Source: Tetraselmis striata
Taxonomy: Eukaryota; Chlorophyta; Chlorodendrophyceae; Chlorodendrales; Chlorodendraceae
Reading direction: 5' to 3'
NCBI GenBank assembly: GCA_006384855.1
Contig: VCJN01003251.1
Location: forward strand, 1 to 64,000
DNA: 64,000 bases
How positions within the stretch are numbered: position 1 is the first letter of the stretch; every line of letters begins with the position of its first letter. Under the pieces are notes generated by a model. That model saw nothing but the letters and a program-made list of their open reading frames with translations, ran no database searches and was not told the origin of the DNA. Shown piece after piece: positions 35,636-45,879 of this stretch. The position numbers and the translations under genes were made by a program.

Positions 35636-38605
35636 CGCGGCGCCAAGGCGCGGCGGCCGGGGCAGCGCGGCGCCAAGGCGCGGCGGCCGGGGCAGCGCGG
35701 CGCCAAGGCGCGGCGGCCGGGGCAGCGCGGCGCCAAGGCGCGGCGGCCGGGGCAGCGCGGCGCCAAGGCGCGGCGGCCGGGGCAGCGCGGCGCCAAGACA
35801 GCGGCGGCCGGGGCAGCGCGGCGCCAAGACAGCGGCGGCCGGGGCAGCGCGGCGCCAAGACAGCGGCGGCCGGGGCAGCGCGGCGCCAAGACAGCGGCGG
35901 CCGGGGCAGCGCGGCGCCAAGGCGCGGCGGCCGGGGCAGCGCGGCGCCAAGGCGCGGCGGCCGGGGCAGCGCGGCGCCAAGGCGCGGCGGCCGGGGCAGC
36001 GCGGCGCCAAGGCGCGGCGGCCGGGGCAGCGCGGCGCCAAGGCGCGGCGGCCGGGGCAGCGCGGCGCCAAGACAGCGGCGGCCGGGGCAGCGCGGCGCCA
36101 AGACAGCGGCGGCCGGGGCAGCGCGGCGCCAAGACAGCGGCGGCCGGGGCAGCGCGGCGCCAAGACAGCGGCGGCCGGGGCAGCGCGGCGCCAAGGCGCG
36201 GCGGCCGGGGCAGCGCGGCGCCAAGGCGCGGCGGCCGGGGCAGCGCGGCGCCAAGGCGCGGCGGCCGGGGCAGCGCGGCGCCAAGGCGCGGCGGCCGGGG
36301 CAGCGCGGCGCCAAGGCGCGGCGGCCGGGGCAGCGCGGCGCCAAGGCGCGGCGGCCGGGGCAGCGCGGCGCCAAGACAGCGGCGGCCGGGGCAGCGCGGC
36401 GCCAAGACAGCGGCGGCCGGGGCAGCGCGGCGCCAAGGCGCGGCGGCCGGGGCAGCGCGGCGCCAAGGCGCGGCGGCCGGGGCAGCGCGGCGCCAAGGCA
36501 GCGGCGGCCGGGGCAGCGCGGCGCCAAGGCGCGGCGGCCGGGGCAGCGCGGCGCCAAGGCGCGCGGCCGGGGCAGCGCGGCGCCAAGACAGCGGCGGCCG
36601 GGGCAGCGCGGCGCCAAGACAGCGGCGGCCGGGGCAGCGCGGCGCCAAGACAGCGGCGGCCGGGGCAGCGCGGCGCCAAGACAGCGGCGGCCGGGGCAGC
36701 GCGGCGCCAAGACAGCGGCGGCCGGGGCAGCGCGGCGCCAAGGCGCGGCGGCCGGGGCAGCGCGGCGCCAAGGCGCGGCGGCCGGGGCAGCGCGGCGCCA
36801 AGGCGCGGCGGCCGGGGCAGCGCGGCGCCAAGGCGCGGCGGCCGGGGCAGCGCGGCGCCAAGGCGCGGCGGCCGGGGCAGCGCGGCGCCAAGACAGCGGC
36901 GGCCGGGGCAGCGCGGCGCCAAGACAGCGGCGGCCGGGGCAGCGCGGCGCCAAGACAGCGGCGGCCGGGGCAGCGCGGCGCCAAGGCGCGGCGGCCGGGG
37001 CAGCGCGGCGCCAAGGCGCGGCGGCCGGGCAGCGCGGCGCCAAGGCGCGGCGGCCGGGGCAGCGCGGCGCCAAGGCGCGGCGGCCGGGGCAGCGCGGCGC
37101 CAAGGCGCGGCGGCCGGGGCAGCGCGGCGCCAAGGCGCGGCGGCCGGGCAGCGCGGCGCCAAGGAGCGGCGGCCGGGGCAGCGCGGCGCCAAGACAGCGG
37201 CGGCCGGGGCAGCGCGGCGCCAAGACAGCGGCGGCCGGGGCAGCGCGGCGCCAAGACAGCGGCGGCCGGGGCAGCGCGGCGCCAAGGCGCGGCGGCCGGG
37301 GCAGCGCGGCGCCAAGGCGCGGCGGCCGGGGCAGCGCGGCGCCAAGGCGCGGCGGCCGGGGCAGCGCGGCGCCAAGGCGCGGCGGCCGGGGCAGCGCGGC
37401 GCCAAGGCGCGGCGGCCGGGGCAAGCGCGGCGCCAAGGCGCGGCGGCCGGGGCAGCGCGGCGCCAAGGCGCGGCGGCCGGGGCAGCGCGGGCGCCAAGGC
37501 GCGGCGGCCGGGGCAGCGCGGCGCCAAGGCGCCGGGGGCGGCCGGGCAGCGCGGCGCCAAGCGCGGCGGCGGCCCGGGCGCAGGCGCGGCGCCGGCAGCG
37601 CCGGCGCAAAGCGCGGCGCGGGGCAGCGCGGCGCCAAGACAGCGGCGGCCGGGGCAGCGCGGCGCCAAGGACAGCGGCGGCCGGGGCAGCGCGGCGCCAA
37701 GACAGCGGCGGCCGGGGCAGCGCGGCGCCAAGACAGCGGCGGCCCGGGGCAGCGCGGCGCCAAGACAGCGGCGGCCGGGGCAGCGCGGCGCCAAGACAGC
37801 GGCGGCCGGGGCAGCGCGGCGCCAAGACAGCGGCGGCCGGGGCAGCGCGGCGCCAAGACAGCGGCGGCCGGGGCAGCGCGGCGCCAAGGACAGCGGCGGC
37901 CGGGGCAGCGCGGCGCCAAGACAGCGGGCGGCCGGGGCAGCGCGGCGCCAAGACAGCGGCGGCCGGGGCAGCGCGGCGCCAAGACAGCGGCGGCCGGGGC
38001 AGCGCGGCGCCAAGACAGCGGCGGCCGGGGCAGCGCGGCGCCAAGACAGCGGCGGCCGGGGCAGCGCGGCGCCAAGGCGCGGCGGCCGGGGCAGCGCGGC
38101 GCCAAGGCGCGGCGGCCGGGGCAGCGCGGCGCCAAGGCGCGGCGGCCGGGGCAGCGCGGCGCCAAGGCGCGGCGGCCGGGGCAGCGCGGCGCCAAGGCGC
38201 GGCGGCCGGGGCAGCGCGGCGCCAAGGCGCGGCGGCCGGGGCAGCGCGGCGCCAAGACAGCGGCGGCCGGGGCAGCGCGGCGCCAAGGCGCGGCGGCCGG
38301 GGCAGCGCGGCGCCAAGGCGCGGCGGCCGGGGCAGCGCGGCGCCAAGGCGCGGCGGCCGGGGCAGCGCGGCGCCAAGGCGCGGCGGCCGGGGCAGCGCGG
38401 CGCCAAGGCGCGGCGGCCGGGGCAGCGCGGCGCCAAGGCGCGGCGGCCGGGGCAGCGCGGCGCCAAGGCGCGGCGGCCGGGGCAGCGCGGCGCCAAGGCG
38501 CGGCGGCCGGGGCAGCGCGGCGCCAAGGCGCGGCGGCCGGGGCAGCGCGGCGCCAAGGCGCGGCGGCCGGGGCAGCGCGGCTTTAAGACAGCGCATACAG
38601 CGGAA
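35636..38605 (+). repeat. GC-rich minisatellite, about 97 units of 30/31 bp in two alternating types
   Basis: Type A (30 bp, e.g. 35641-35670) begins CGCCAAGGCGCGGCGGCCGG. Type B (31 bp, e.g. 35791-35821) begins CGCCAAGACAGCGGCGG. Both end GGGGCAGCGCGG. They occur in blocks: A5 B4 A5 B4 A6 B2 A2, then mixed, later A5 B3, and at the right end A6 B1 A10. A few units are 29 or 31-32 bp through loss or gain of G or C, and the order is scrambled at 37490-37640. Neither type contains a stop codon in any frame on either strand, so open frames of about 920-1120 codons appear on both strands; these are not evidence of a protein. The last unit is degenerate (CTTTAAGACAGCG). Whether the array lies in an exon, an intron or downstream of the preceding gene is unclear. 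Confidence 0.97.
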
Positions 38606-39190
38606 TCGGCGGAAAGGGATGCATTACAAGCTGTGGACGGCAGCCGCTGAAAACTATGCGGTCATGCCGCAACAACCCCAGCACTGGCTTCTGGATACCT
38701 CTGATCTGGCTGACGGCGGCGGGCTGCGGGATGCAGGGCCGCATGACTGAGGTGGCGGTGCTGGTGAGCCCGCAGAGTCTGCATGCGGCGGAGGCGGCGC
38801 AGCCGCATAGGCACTAGACAATGCTCTGAAGCGAGCCCCAATTGTCTGCCCAGCGCCTGCCCCAATGTAACGCACCAGCTTGGCAGCAATTGGCAGCTCT
38901 TTTGCCCCCCCCCTCCACCCCACAGACACACTACCAATACCAGTTTCTCATCCCGGCGGGCAGTTGATGCGTATACCCAGGCTTGTGCGTACGCAGTGCG
39001 GGGGGGGGGGGGGGGGGGGGGGGAATCACTATAGCTAAGCTAGTGATGTGAGATATGAGTGCAGCAACAGATATTGTGCAAGATATAATACGATGGCATG
39101 CAAGCGGGTCCCCGCTCTTCCACAATCATTGGCCCTGCTCCCTCTTGCCCCGCCCCCGGTGCCCTTTAGCTGCTCTCAGCATCCCGAGTG
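38606..39190. other. Right flank of the minisatellite; no confident gene
   Basis: A 43-codon plus-strand frame from 38619 ([15 protein letters not shown], then QHWLLDTSDLADGGG) looks protein-like and could be a tail exon of the gene left of the array, but no acceptor can be tied to it. A G24 run lies at 39000-39023. Confidence 0.35.
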
Positions 39191-39338
39191 GGATGGGCGG
39201 GGCAGCGGTTGCTACCGAGTGAGGCGTAGCATCGTTTGCAGTGGCAACGCAGCCTTTCCGGTGTGACGCCGCCTGGATGTAACCCAGCAGTACGCGCAAA
39301 GTGCAAGTGCAAGCTGCTGATGGCGGGGATCCCGCGCG

Positions 39339-39373
<35 letters not shown>

Positions 39374-39510
39374 CGGCTGTGGGATAGGCGCGGCAGCGGT
39401 TGCTACAGAGTGAGGCGTCGCATTGTTTGCAGTAGCAACGCAGCCTTTCCGGTTGCATAGTGTGACGCAGCCTGGATGTAACCCAGCAGTACGCGCAAAG
39501 TGCAAGTGTT
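39191..39510 (+). repeat. Direct duplication of about 130 bp separated by a G31 tract
   Basis: 39191-39320 and 39376-39510 share GGCAGCGGTTGCTAC, GAGTGAGGCGT, GCAACGCAGCCTTTCCGG and GATGTAACCCAGCAGTACGC, continuing to AAAGTGCAAGTG. Between them is G31 (39340-39370). The copies are close to identical, which suggests a recent duplication. Confidence 0.85.
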
Positions 39511-39550
39511 ACACGTCCGTGTGCCCCACCCAATGACATTGCGCCCGACC

Positions 39551-40252
39551 TCACTGACGGCATGTCTCGCTCTCCTTCAGCTCCTGGGCCGTCCGCCGCC
39601 TCACCCTGCGCACCCTACCAGCCGCGCGTGCCTTCTCGGAAGCCTCACACACGGCGGCGCGAGTCGCGTCGTGGAACGCGTCCCTGACATGGCGGAACTC
39701 CGCCCTCTTCGTGGCCGTGGTCGGGCAGGGGACTGCCCGCTGATGGGTCGCCATGCATGGGTACTTGGGGCCGCACAAAGCCGGGGTGCCGTCGCAGCAA
39801 CACTCCCAGTCCGTCCGTTGGCCGCAGTCCACGCATGACGGGCGTCCGGCCAGGACACGCACATGATAGTGCATGTGGCCGCCTCCCGCCACTGCTCGTA
39901 GTGCTCCGGTCAACATGGCGACGAGCAAGTCGGCATGTCCCGCAGGTGGCTGCGGGGCGGGTGGCGCGAGCGCAGCCTCGCTCGCCTCGACAACCCCCTC
40001 AGCCCGATCAGTCGCCTCGACCACGGCCTCCTCTGCCTCCTGACGCGGCGCACCAGGCGCATCATCGTCGCCTGGCAGGGCGTCCCCCCCCGCAACGGCG
40101 CCGTCGGCGGTGGCCGACGCCGTCGTGGCGGGGTGTTGTGAGGAGGTGGCCCTAGACATAGGTGGGGCCGGCACCGCCATGTGTTGCTCCACATGCGGTG
40201 CGGTTCCTGACGCGACAGCTCCGTCGCACCAGTACCGGCGCCGGCACCCCAC
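39551..40252 (-). CDS. Cysteine-rich ORF, piggyBac-transposase-like C-terminal domain (partial)
   Basis: A 233-codon minus-strand frame. Its N-terminal half is Ala/Pro/acidic low complexity. Its C-terminal part contains RPSCVDCGQRTDWECCC, then PALCGPKYPCMATHQ. The C-x2-C, x-R-T-x-W/Y-x-C, P-x-L-C...C...H order resembles the cysteine-rich domain at the end of piggyBac-type transposases. The catalytic domain is not visible upstream, so this would be a remnant or a captured domain. GC bias allows long open frames here, so coding status is uncertain. A divergent plus-strand ORF starts at 40445. Confidence 0.4.
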   Translation of the reverse strand: MGCRRRYWCDGAVASGTAPHVEQHMAVPAPPMSRATSSQHPATTASATADGAVAGGDALPGDDDAPGAPRQEAEEAVVEATDRAEGVVEASEAALAPPAPQPPAGHADLLVAMLTGALRAVAGGGHMHYHVRVLAGRPSCVDCGQRTDWECCCDGTPALCGPKYPCMATHQRAVPCPTTATKRAEFRHVRDAFHDATRAAVCEASEKARAAGRVRRVRRRTAQELKESETCRQ

Positions 40253-40444
40253 GCACGCCTGCTGGGCTTACCACCAACCGGCATGTTTCCTTTGGGAGGC
40301 GGTTCATCCGCGTCGGAGGTGAGCGGCGGTGCCTGTGTGGGTGTGGATACTGCCCGGCCATTAGGGCTCCCGCCGCCTGTCGCTCCGCCGACCCACGCCG
40401 CGGCGTGTGCTGCGCCCCGCATAGTCGCCTCGAATATAATATAC

Positions 40445-40783
40445 ATGACGCGGGGACGGGGGGGGATTCGTGCGTTTCGTATGTCGGCGGAAAGGCGTGC
40501 GAAGCTGCGGCTGGCGAAGGTGGTGGAAGTAAGCGTGGCGGCGTCGGCGGCGTATTACCGTGCGTGCATGCGTGCGCAACCCCGCGGCAGCAAGCGCCGG
40601 ACTCGGCGTGTGCCAGCGGCAGAGCTGCGAAGCCATGGACACGGTACGGGATGCCAAGTCTGGCTAAGCAACTGCCGAGGCTGGCGGCTTAACCCCCATG
40701 TCCGGCGGTTGAGGGACGGAAAGTGCGTAGAAGTTGATCGGGAAAGCGGGCATATAAGCCTGGCTGTGCTAGGTTCCTATTAA
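40445..40783 (+). CDS. Hypothetical basic protein
   Basis: About 112 codons starting MTRGRGGIRAFRMSAERRAK. Rich in Arg, Lys and Ala in the first 60 residues (KLRLAKVVEVSVAASAAYY, GSKRRTRRVPAAEL), ending at TAA 40781. No recognised domain, and the second half looks less protein-like. Possibly one exon of a mobile-element gene in this repeat-rich region. Confidence 0.25.
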   Translation: MTRGRGGIRAFRMSAERRAKLRLAKVVEVSVAASAAYYRACMRAQPRGSKRRTRRVPAAELRSHGHGTGCQVWLSNCRGWRLNPHVRRLRDGKCVEVDRESGHISLAVLGSY

Positions 40784-40913
40784 GTAATGACGGTTTGTGC
40801 TAAGTAATTCTTAGGGGTAGACCATGCAGCGCAGGTAGGGGGCGGTATAAATGAGGCCGGGCACATATACTGCTCCACGAAACGACACTGTCGCACGTGT
40901 AGTTGAATAGACG

Positions 40914-41056
40914 CCCCCCCCCCCCCCCCCCCCCCCCGCCGGGTCGGCCCGCCGACCCGCCACGGCATGTAATATTTGTCATGCATCGCTGGGGTATGTG
41001 TGAGTGGATGCCCCGCCGCCACATCCCCACCCCCACCGCCCCCCCCCCCCCCCCCC
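40914..41056. repeat. Two poly-C tracts (24 and 18 bases)
   Basis: C24 at 40914-40937 and C18 at 41039-41056, in otherwise featureless sequence left of the satellite. Confidence 0.95.
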
Positions 41057-41158
41057 ATTTACACTTGTGCACTCATAAAGTTTGGGCTGGTTTCGGAGCA
41101 ATACATGTACGTATGTATATACATACAATGGAACGTAGGACCTGCGCGGAAAGAGGGG

Positions 41159-42290
41159 GGGCTGGCGGAATGCGTTGGGGGTGCGTAGAGTAGCGTGTTG
41201 GTGAGATTCGGGGTGCATCGGACGCCGGATGCCCATCCACCCAGCGTAAAAGACGCCTACGTAATATTCACACTATATATATTCACACGCAAATGTGTGA
41301 AAACCGGACATTCCGTGCGTGCCGGATGGGTGGGAATACGGCGTCCGATGCAGCCAAAACCCCAGCAACACGCTATTCTGTGCACCGCCAATGCACTCCG
41401 CCAGCACCGCCTCATTCTCTGTCGATTTCGAAAACGCCTTCACATTACCCACCGGTAATTGCAATTGCCACCGTGTAATGTTGTCACGATGTGCGCACAC
41501 AACAACACTTACTACCGGTTCCGACGCGGATGGAGGCGGGGCTTGCGGAGTGAGTTGGGGGTGCGTAGAGTAGCGTGCTGCAAATAATTGGGGTGCATCG
41601 GACGCCGGATGCCCACCCACCCGGCGTAAAAGACGCGTAATATTCACACTTTATTAACACACAAATGTGTGAAAACCGGACATTCCGTGCCGGATGGGTG
41701 GGAATACGGCGTCCGATGCAGCCAAAACCCCAGCAACACGCTATTCTGTGCACCGCCAATGCACTCCGCCAGCACCGCCACATTCTCTGTCGATTTCGAA
41801 AACGCCTTCACATTGTCCACCGCTAATTGCAATTGCCGTGTAATGTTGTCACGATGTGCGCACACAACAACACTTACTACCGGTTCCGACGCGGATGGAG
41901 GCGAGGCTTGCGGAGTGCGTTGGGGGTGCGTAGAGTAGCGTGCTGCAAATAATTGGGGTGCATCGGACGCCGGATGCCCATCCACCCGGCGTAAAAGACG
42001 CGTAATATTCACACTGCTTTATTAACACACAAATGTGTGAAAACCGGACATTCCGTGCCGGATGGGTGGGAATACGGCGTCCGATGCAGCCAAAACCCCA
42101 GCAACACGCTATTCTGTGCACCGCCAATGCACTCCGCCAGCACCGCCTCATTCTCTGTCGATTTCGAAAACGCCTTCACATTATCCACCGCTAATAATTG
42201 CAATTGCCACCGTTTAATGTTGTCACGATGTGCGCACACAACAACACTTACTACCGGTTCCGACGCGGATGGAGGCGAGGCTTGCGGAGT
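41159..42290 (+). repeat. Satellite of three units, about 370 bp, each with a long imperfect hairpin
   Basis: Units start near 41159, 41540 and 41907 (shared GCTTGCGGAGTG, GTTGGGGGTGCGTAGAGTAG). In each, GGTGCATCGGACGCCGGATG faces the inverted GGCGTCCGATGCAGCC across a central TTCACAC...GTGTGAA, giving arms of about 55-60 bp. The rest of the unit includes CAGCAACACGCTATTCTGTG and ACTTACTACCGGTTCCGACG. Open frames of 90-120 codons on the minus strand repeat with the unit and are by-products. Confidence 0.9.
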
Positions 42291-42416
42291 GCACTTGCGG
42301 TGCACAGACTAGCGGGAGACTAGACCCATTGTCGCTTATTTACAAGCACGGGCGGTGCTGCCAGACCTGATCGTCTACGGCCGATATAATATTCACACTA
42401 TATTAACATCGGTGCA

Positions 42417-42460
42417 CACCGCCGCACACCGCCGCACACCGCCGCACACCGCTGCGCGCG
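42417..42460 (+). repeat. Short tandem repeat (ACACCGCCGC)n
   Basis: Four near-perfect 10-bp units, just right of the hairpin satellite. Confidence 0.85.
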
Positions 42461-42729
42461 CACATTCGTCGCACACATTATCCCGGATTCACTCGCCGTA
42501 TCCATTACGCCGTGCTACTTCAACAATAAACATTGCGAAATTACACCGACACAATGCCGCACCGACTAGCTCTTGACAATACGTGCATATAAATAGTAGT
42601 GGCGCGCTGCTCCTCGCCTCCGATGTGTCGTTGACTGCTGCGGAAGGCGGTCGTCGACTGGGTGTTAGTTTCTCCACCTCGGCCGCCCCCCCCCCCCCCC
42701 CCCCCCCCCCCTTCACCGCTCACAGCGCC

Positions 42730-43018
42730 ATGGCCGACCTCGCCCCCCCGGGCAAAAGTGGGCGGCGAGCCTTGTTGTCTCGCGTGTCCGCGCCGCCGGC
42801 ATCGAGGAGGACGAGAAAGACATGAGGAAACCCGTGACAAGGTGGGCGCGCAACAAAACACTCCATCCTCCGCATTAGCACGCACCCACTCGTGGCTAAC
42901 TTGTGCCGCGCGCAGGTTCGTCCGGGAGCGCCGTAAGGCCCACCTCAACGCCAAGGCTTCCACAGTGCCAGCGGCGCAACTCGTGGTGGCCGAGGAGGCC
43001 GCATCCTCAGCCGCTTAA
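42730..43018 (+). CDS. Hypothetical short gene fragment, two exons
   Basis: A frame containing EEDEKDMRKPVTR can be spliced at CAAG|GTGGGC (about 42840) to CGCAG|GTTCGTCC (about 42916), giving RFVRERRKAHLNAKAS and ending AEEAASSAA with TAA at 43016. Charged and helical, no known domain. Its start is unclear: the ATG at 42730 is in another frame. A C26 run (42686-42711) lies just upstream. Confidence 0.3.
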
Positions 43019-43090
43019 AGGCGAAACGATTGTGGCTTGTTGTGGGTGTCTGGGCACAGGGGGCGTCCCGACGCCAAGGTAAGGAAGCTC

Positions 43091-43330
43091 ATGGCGGCGT
43101 CGTCGACGGCACAGCCTCCCGGGGTGGTGAAGACACTGACGGATGACAAGAAGCGGAAGAGGCCAGTGAAGAAACGCCGAGGTAAGAAACTGACGGTCGC
43201 GGAGTCGGAGGCGGAGTCGGAGGCGCAGGCGGAGGCGGAGGCGGAGGCGGAGGCGGAGGCGGAGGCGGAGGCAGCGAGATCGTCGAAGCGGAGGGTCCCC
43301 CGGGCACGCAAGAACAAGAACAAGCAGTAG
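43091..43330 (+). CDS. Hypothetical basic/acidic low-complexity protein
   Basis: From ATG 43091: MAASSTAQPPGVVKTL, then DDKKRKRPVKKRRGKK (nuclear-localisation-like), then (Ala-Glu)n encoded by GAGGCG repeats at about 43208-43271, then a basic end KRRVPRARKNKNKQ and TAG at 43328. The composition is like the charged tails of chromatin proteins, but simple repeats alone can produce it. It may be a later exon of the fragment at 42730-43018. Confidence 0.3.
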   Translation: MAASSTAQPPGVVKTLTDDKKRKRPVKKRRGKKLTVAESEAESEAQAEAEAEAEAEAEAEAARSSKRRVPRARKNKNKQ

Positions 43331-44538
43331 CCCCCGCCCCCTTTACCCCCCCCCCCCCCCCCCCCCCCCCAGGCGGGAGCGGCTGGCGGCGAGGGGGGGC
43401 GGGGGGGGGGCGGGGCGGGCGTGGTCCCCCCGCCCCCGCACCCCCCCCCCCCCCCGGGGCCACATCCCCCGATGGCAGCTGTCGCGAATATTGTAATTCA
43501 ATCATTCTTCGGCAAACCGCTGCCTGCCCCCGCCCTCCCCCTCGCGAATATTTATGTAACGTGAGCACTCTTTGGCAAAACATGGCAGCCAAACCGCCCA
43601 TCTGATGACCTTTGATCGGACGGCTGGCAGGCCCGATCAGCAGTACTAGTACTGCAAATTCCCCAGTGTTACCAAATACGTACGGCTGCGATTTGCGCTC
43701 CCATGTACTAATAGTCGTACTTATCCACAGGACGACTAGGGTTCGTGCCCGGGTACCGGGTACCGGGTACTACATCCCCGGTACCGGCGTCATAAATATA
43801 TCGCGTACTACCCGGTACTACACGGACAACCTTGTACCTTGTACGTCAGTGCCATGTACGCTTCACCGGGCTGGTACGGCTACCAGAATGATGACAAAAA
43901 GGATTTATCGCCCGCCGGCAATAACGCCGGATGTACTCGCACGTAACTGGATGGACGTGCCGCCACCAGCAGCAGCCTTCACGGATAAATAATAGTCGCT
44001 AGTAGTAGTGCTTCGTCACCTGTATGTCACATCTGAATCTCACAGTGAAAACCGTAGTGTAGACCGCGCGTAAAAAAAGAGGCTTTGTTATTGTCCCTGT
44101 CGTGAGTACATGCGGCGGTAAGATGCGGAATACAAGGATTAATCATCCTTGATTTTTATAAATGCACAATCGCTATTTAAGTACCATCATCCATTGAATA
44201 TCTAATAAAATCCGCCTTCCTTGTTTTTTTAAAATGTAAAGTAGCCACACATTCCCGCCGAAGACGACTTGTTCCTATCATGTACGGATATAGAACGTGT
44301 CCATATCGTGAAATGGTTTTTTTCGTCCGCGGGACTACTACAGGACCGGAAATAATAACAGTGAAATCCTTGCAGCGGCTCTACGAAGGGCGTTAACGCA
44401 GCGATCCAGTTACGAAAAGGCATGGGCAAGCGACGCTCAGAGTTCAAAAAATGTTGCAAGGCTTCCCATATATGATTAGGGAAAACGTGGTTCACCTCAG
44501 TAAATCAGACAGGATTATAATTTCATTACTCTTTACTA
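43331..44538. other. No gene seen; C tracts and GTACC-rich sequence
   Basis: C25 at 43346-43370 and C15 at 43441-43455. GGGTACC occurs three times in a row near 43750-43770. The remainder (to 44538) is A/T-richer without features. Confidence 0.5.
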
Positions 44539-44907
44539 TTGTTTCCCGCCCTTGGCATGGTCGCCACCACTGGAAGGGATGAGACCGACACATGCGCACT
44601 CCGCTTGCAACTAGGGGATCGCAACCAAGTTTGTGACCATGTTGGCGGCAAGCAGATGGCAGTATTTTGCGAGCTACCGGGAACTGCCAAGCGGGTCATA
44701 CAAGTAGTGGTCGACGGTCATGCCCTTCCACATGACGATTTGTTGTACTACTTGCATCATCTAGCAACTTACGGATGGGCACCTTCCCGAGAGAACACTT
44801 GTGGCCAACTCATGTATTCTCAAGCACAGCAAGGGGAAGCCCGCGGGATCGTTCATTGGCGTCAAGCCGTCAAACGTCGTATGCAACTCTCGCCGGCTAC
44901 AACTTAA
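44539..44907 (+). CDS. Hypothetical ORF
   Basis: 122 codons with balanced composition (MFPALGMVATTGRDETDTCA, VFCELPGTAKRVIQVVVDGH, LLYYLHHLATYGWAPSREN). It looks more like real protein than most frames in this area, but I recognise no domain and see no splice signals. It may be a mobile-element fragment. Confidence 0.3.
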   Translation: MFPALGMVATTGRDETDTCALRLQLGDRNQVCDHVGGKQMAVFCELPGTAKRVIQVVVDGHALPHDDLLYYLHHLATYGWAPSRENTCGQLMYSQAQQGEARGIVHWRQAVKRRMQLSPATT

Positions 44908-45879
44908 CGCCATGTTAAACAGAACCTCACGCGACGATTGGCGAGGGCGCCGGGTGACAGCATGACAACAACCCACTTACTTTAGGCAGCATACCCATGC
45001 TTCACCAGTCCAGCCTCTCGTCACATAACCAGAGGACGTCGCCAAGCTCCGCTACGGCAACCCTTGGCCGAATTATTAGTGCTTCAATTAAGTGCTGTGC
45101 AACCGACCGCCGACCATGTGTGCAGCTTGGCGGCCAGTGGTTACGGCGCTGCGTTGCAGCCCCCAACGGGAGCATCGCCTAGGCCTCCATTGCCAACGCC
45201 GCCGTACACGAGGAAGGCCACCACGTGCGGGACATGAGATTCTTTGGGACATCGCGCCAGCAATCGGTTGTGCCTGGCGTGTGCTGGTGATGGTCGCCAT
45301 GTGAGTGAGGCTTGCGACTCTCATGTGCCTAATCAACTACGTATGTCGTCGTCTTGATGTCTTGATCAATGGGATGGTCGATCGGCGCCGCGTCTGGGCA
45401 CTCGGGGCACGCAATGAAGCCCTCGGCACGCGGCGCGCGGCTGTCCGACTCGTAATGCTTACGCGGGTATTATTAGTGAATAGCGAGGCGCACAGTACCT
45501 ACCGACTACTTTGTGTAATCAGTACTTGATGAATAACCTCCACGTGACCCGGGCTCAGTATGAAGTCACCTAATAACGGGCCCGTTATATATATACCTTA
45601 CAAACACAAACGGCCCATGCGGAGAAATAACGTTTTGAACCCCCCCCCCCCCCCCCTCGCAAAGAAGAAGAAAAACGACTAAAGCAAAGAAATGGATTTG
45701 AATACATTGATGCGAATAAATTACAAATACATCGCGAATACGTATTTGAAGGTGTAGAATAATTCATTATGTTTGTTAGTTGCTGGGCCCACGGAACCGT
45801 ATTTCAAATCGTACGATACATCAATAAACTCGTAGTACCCGTATATCAGAAAGTGACAACACTTCCATATAGTGAGTAA

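Noticed and set aside
35188..38596. Open frames of about 920-1120 codons on both strands (Arg/Pro/Ala-rich)
   Set aside because: They are produced by the minisatellite, whose units contain no stop codon in any frame. Equal openness on both strands shows this is not coding evidence.
41159..42290. CRISPR-like array
   Set aside because: Units are about 370 bp and repeat throughout with no unique spacers. The context is eukaryotic.
43089..43601. 170-codon minus-strand ORF rich in Gly/Pro/Ser
   Set aside because: Generated by C and G tracts and GAGGCG repeats; no recognisable protein.
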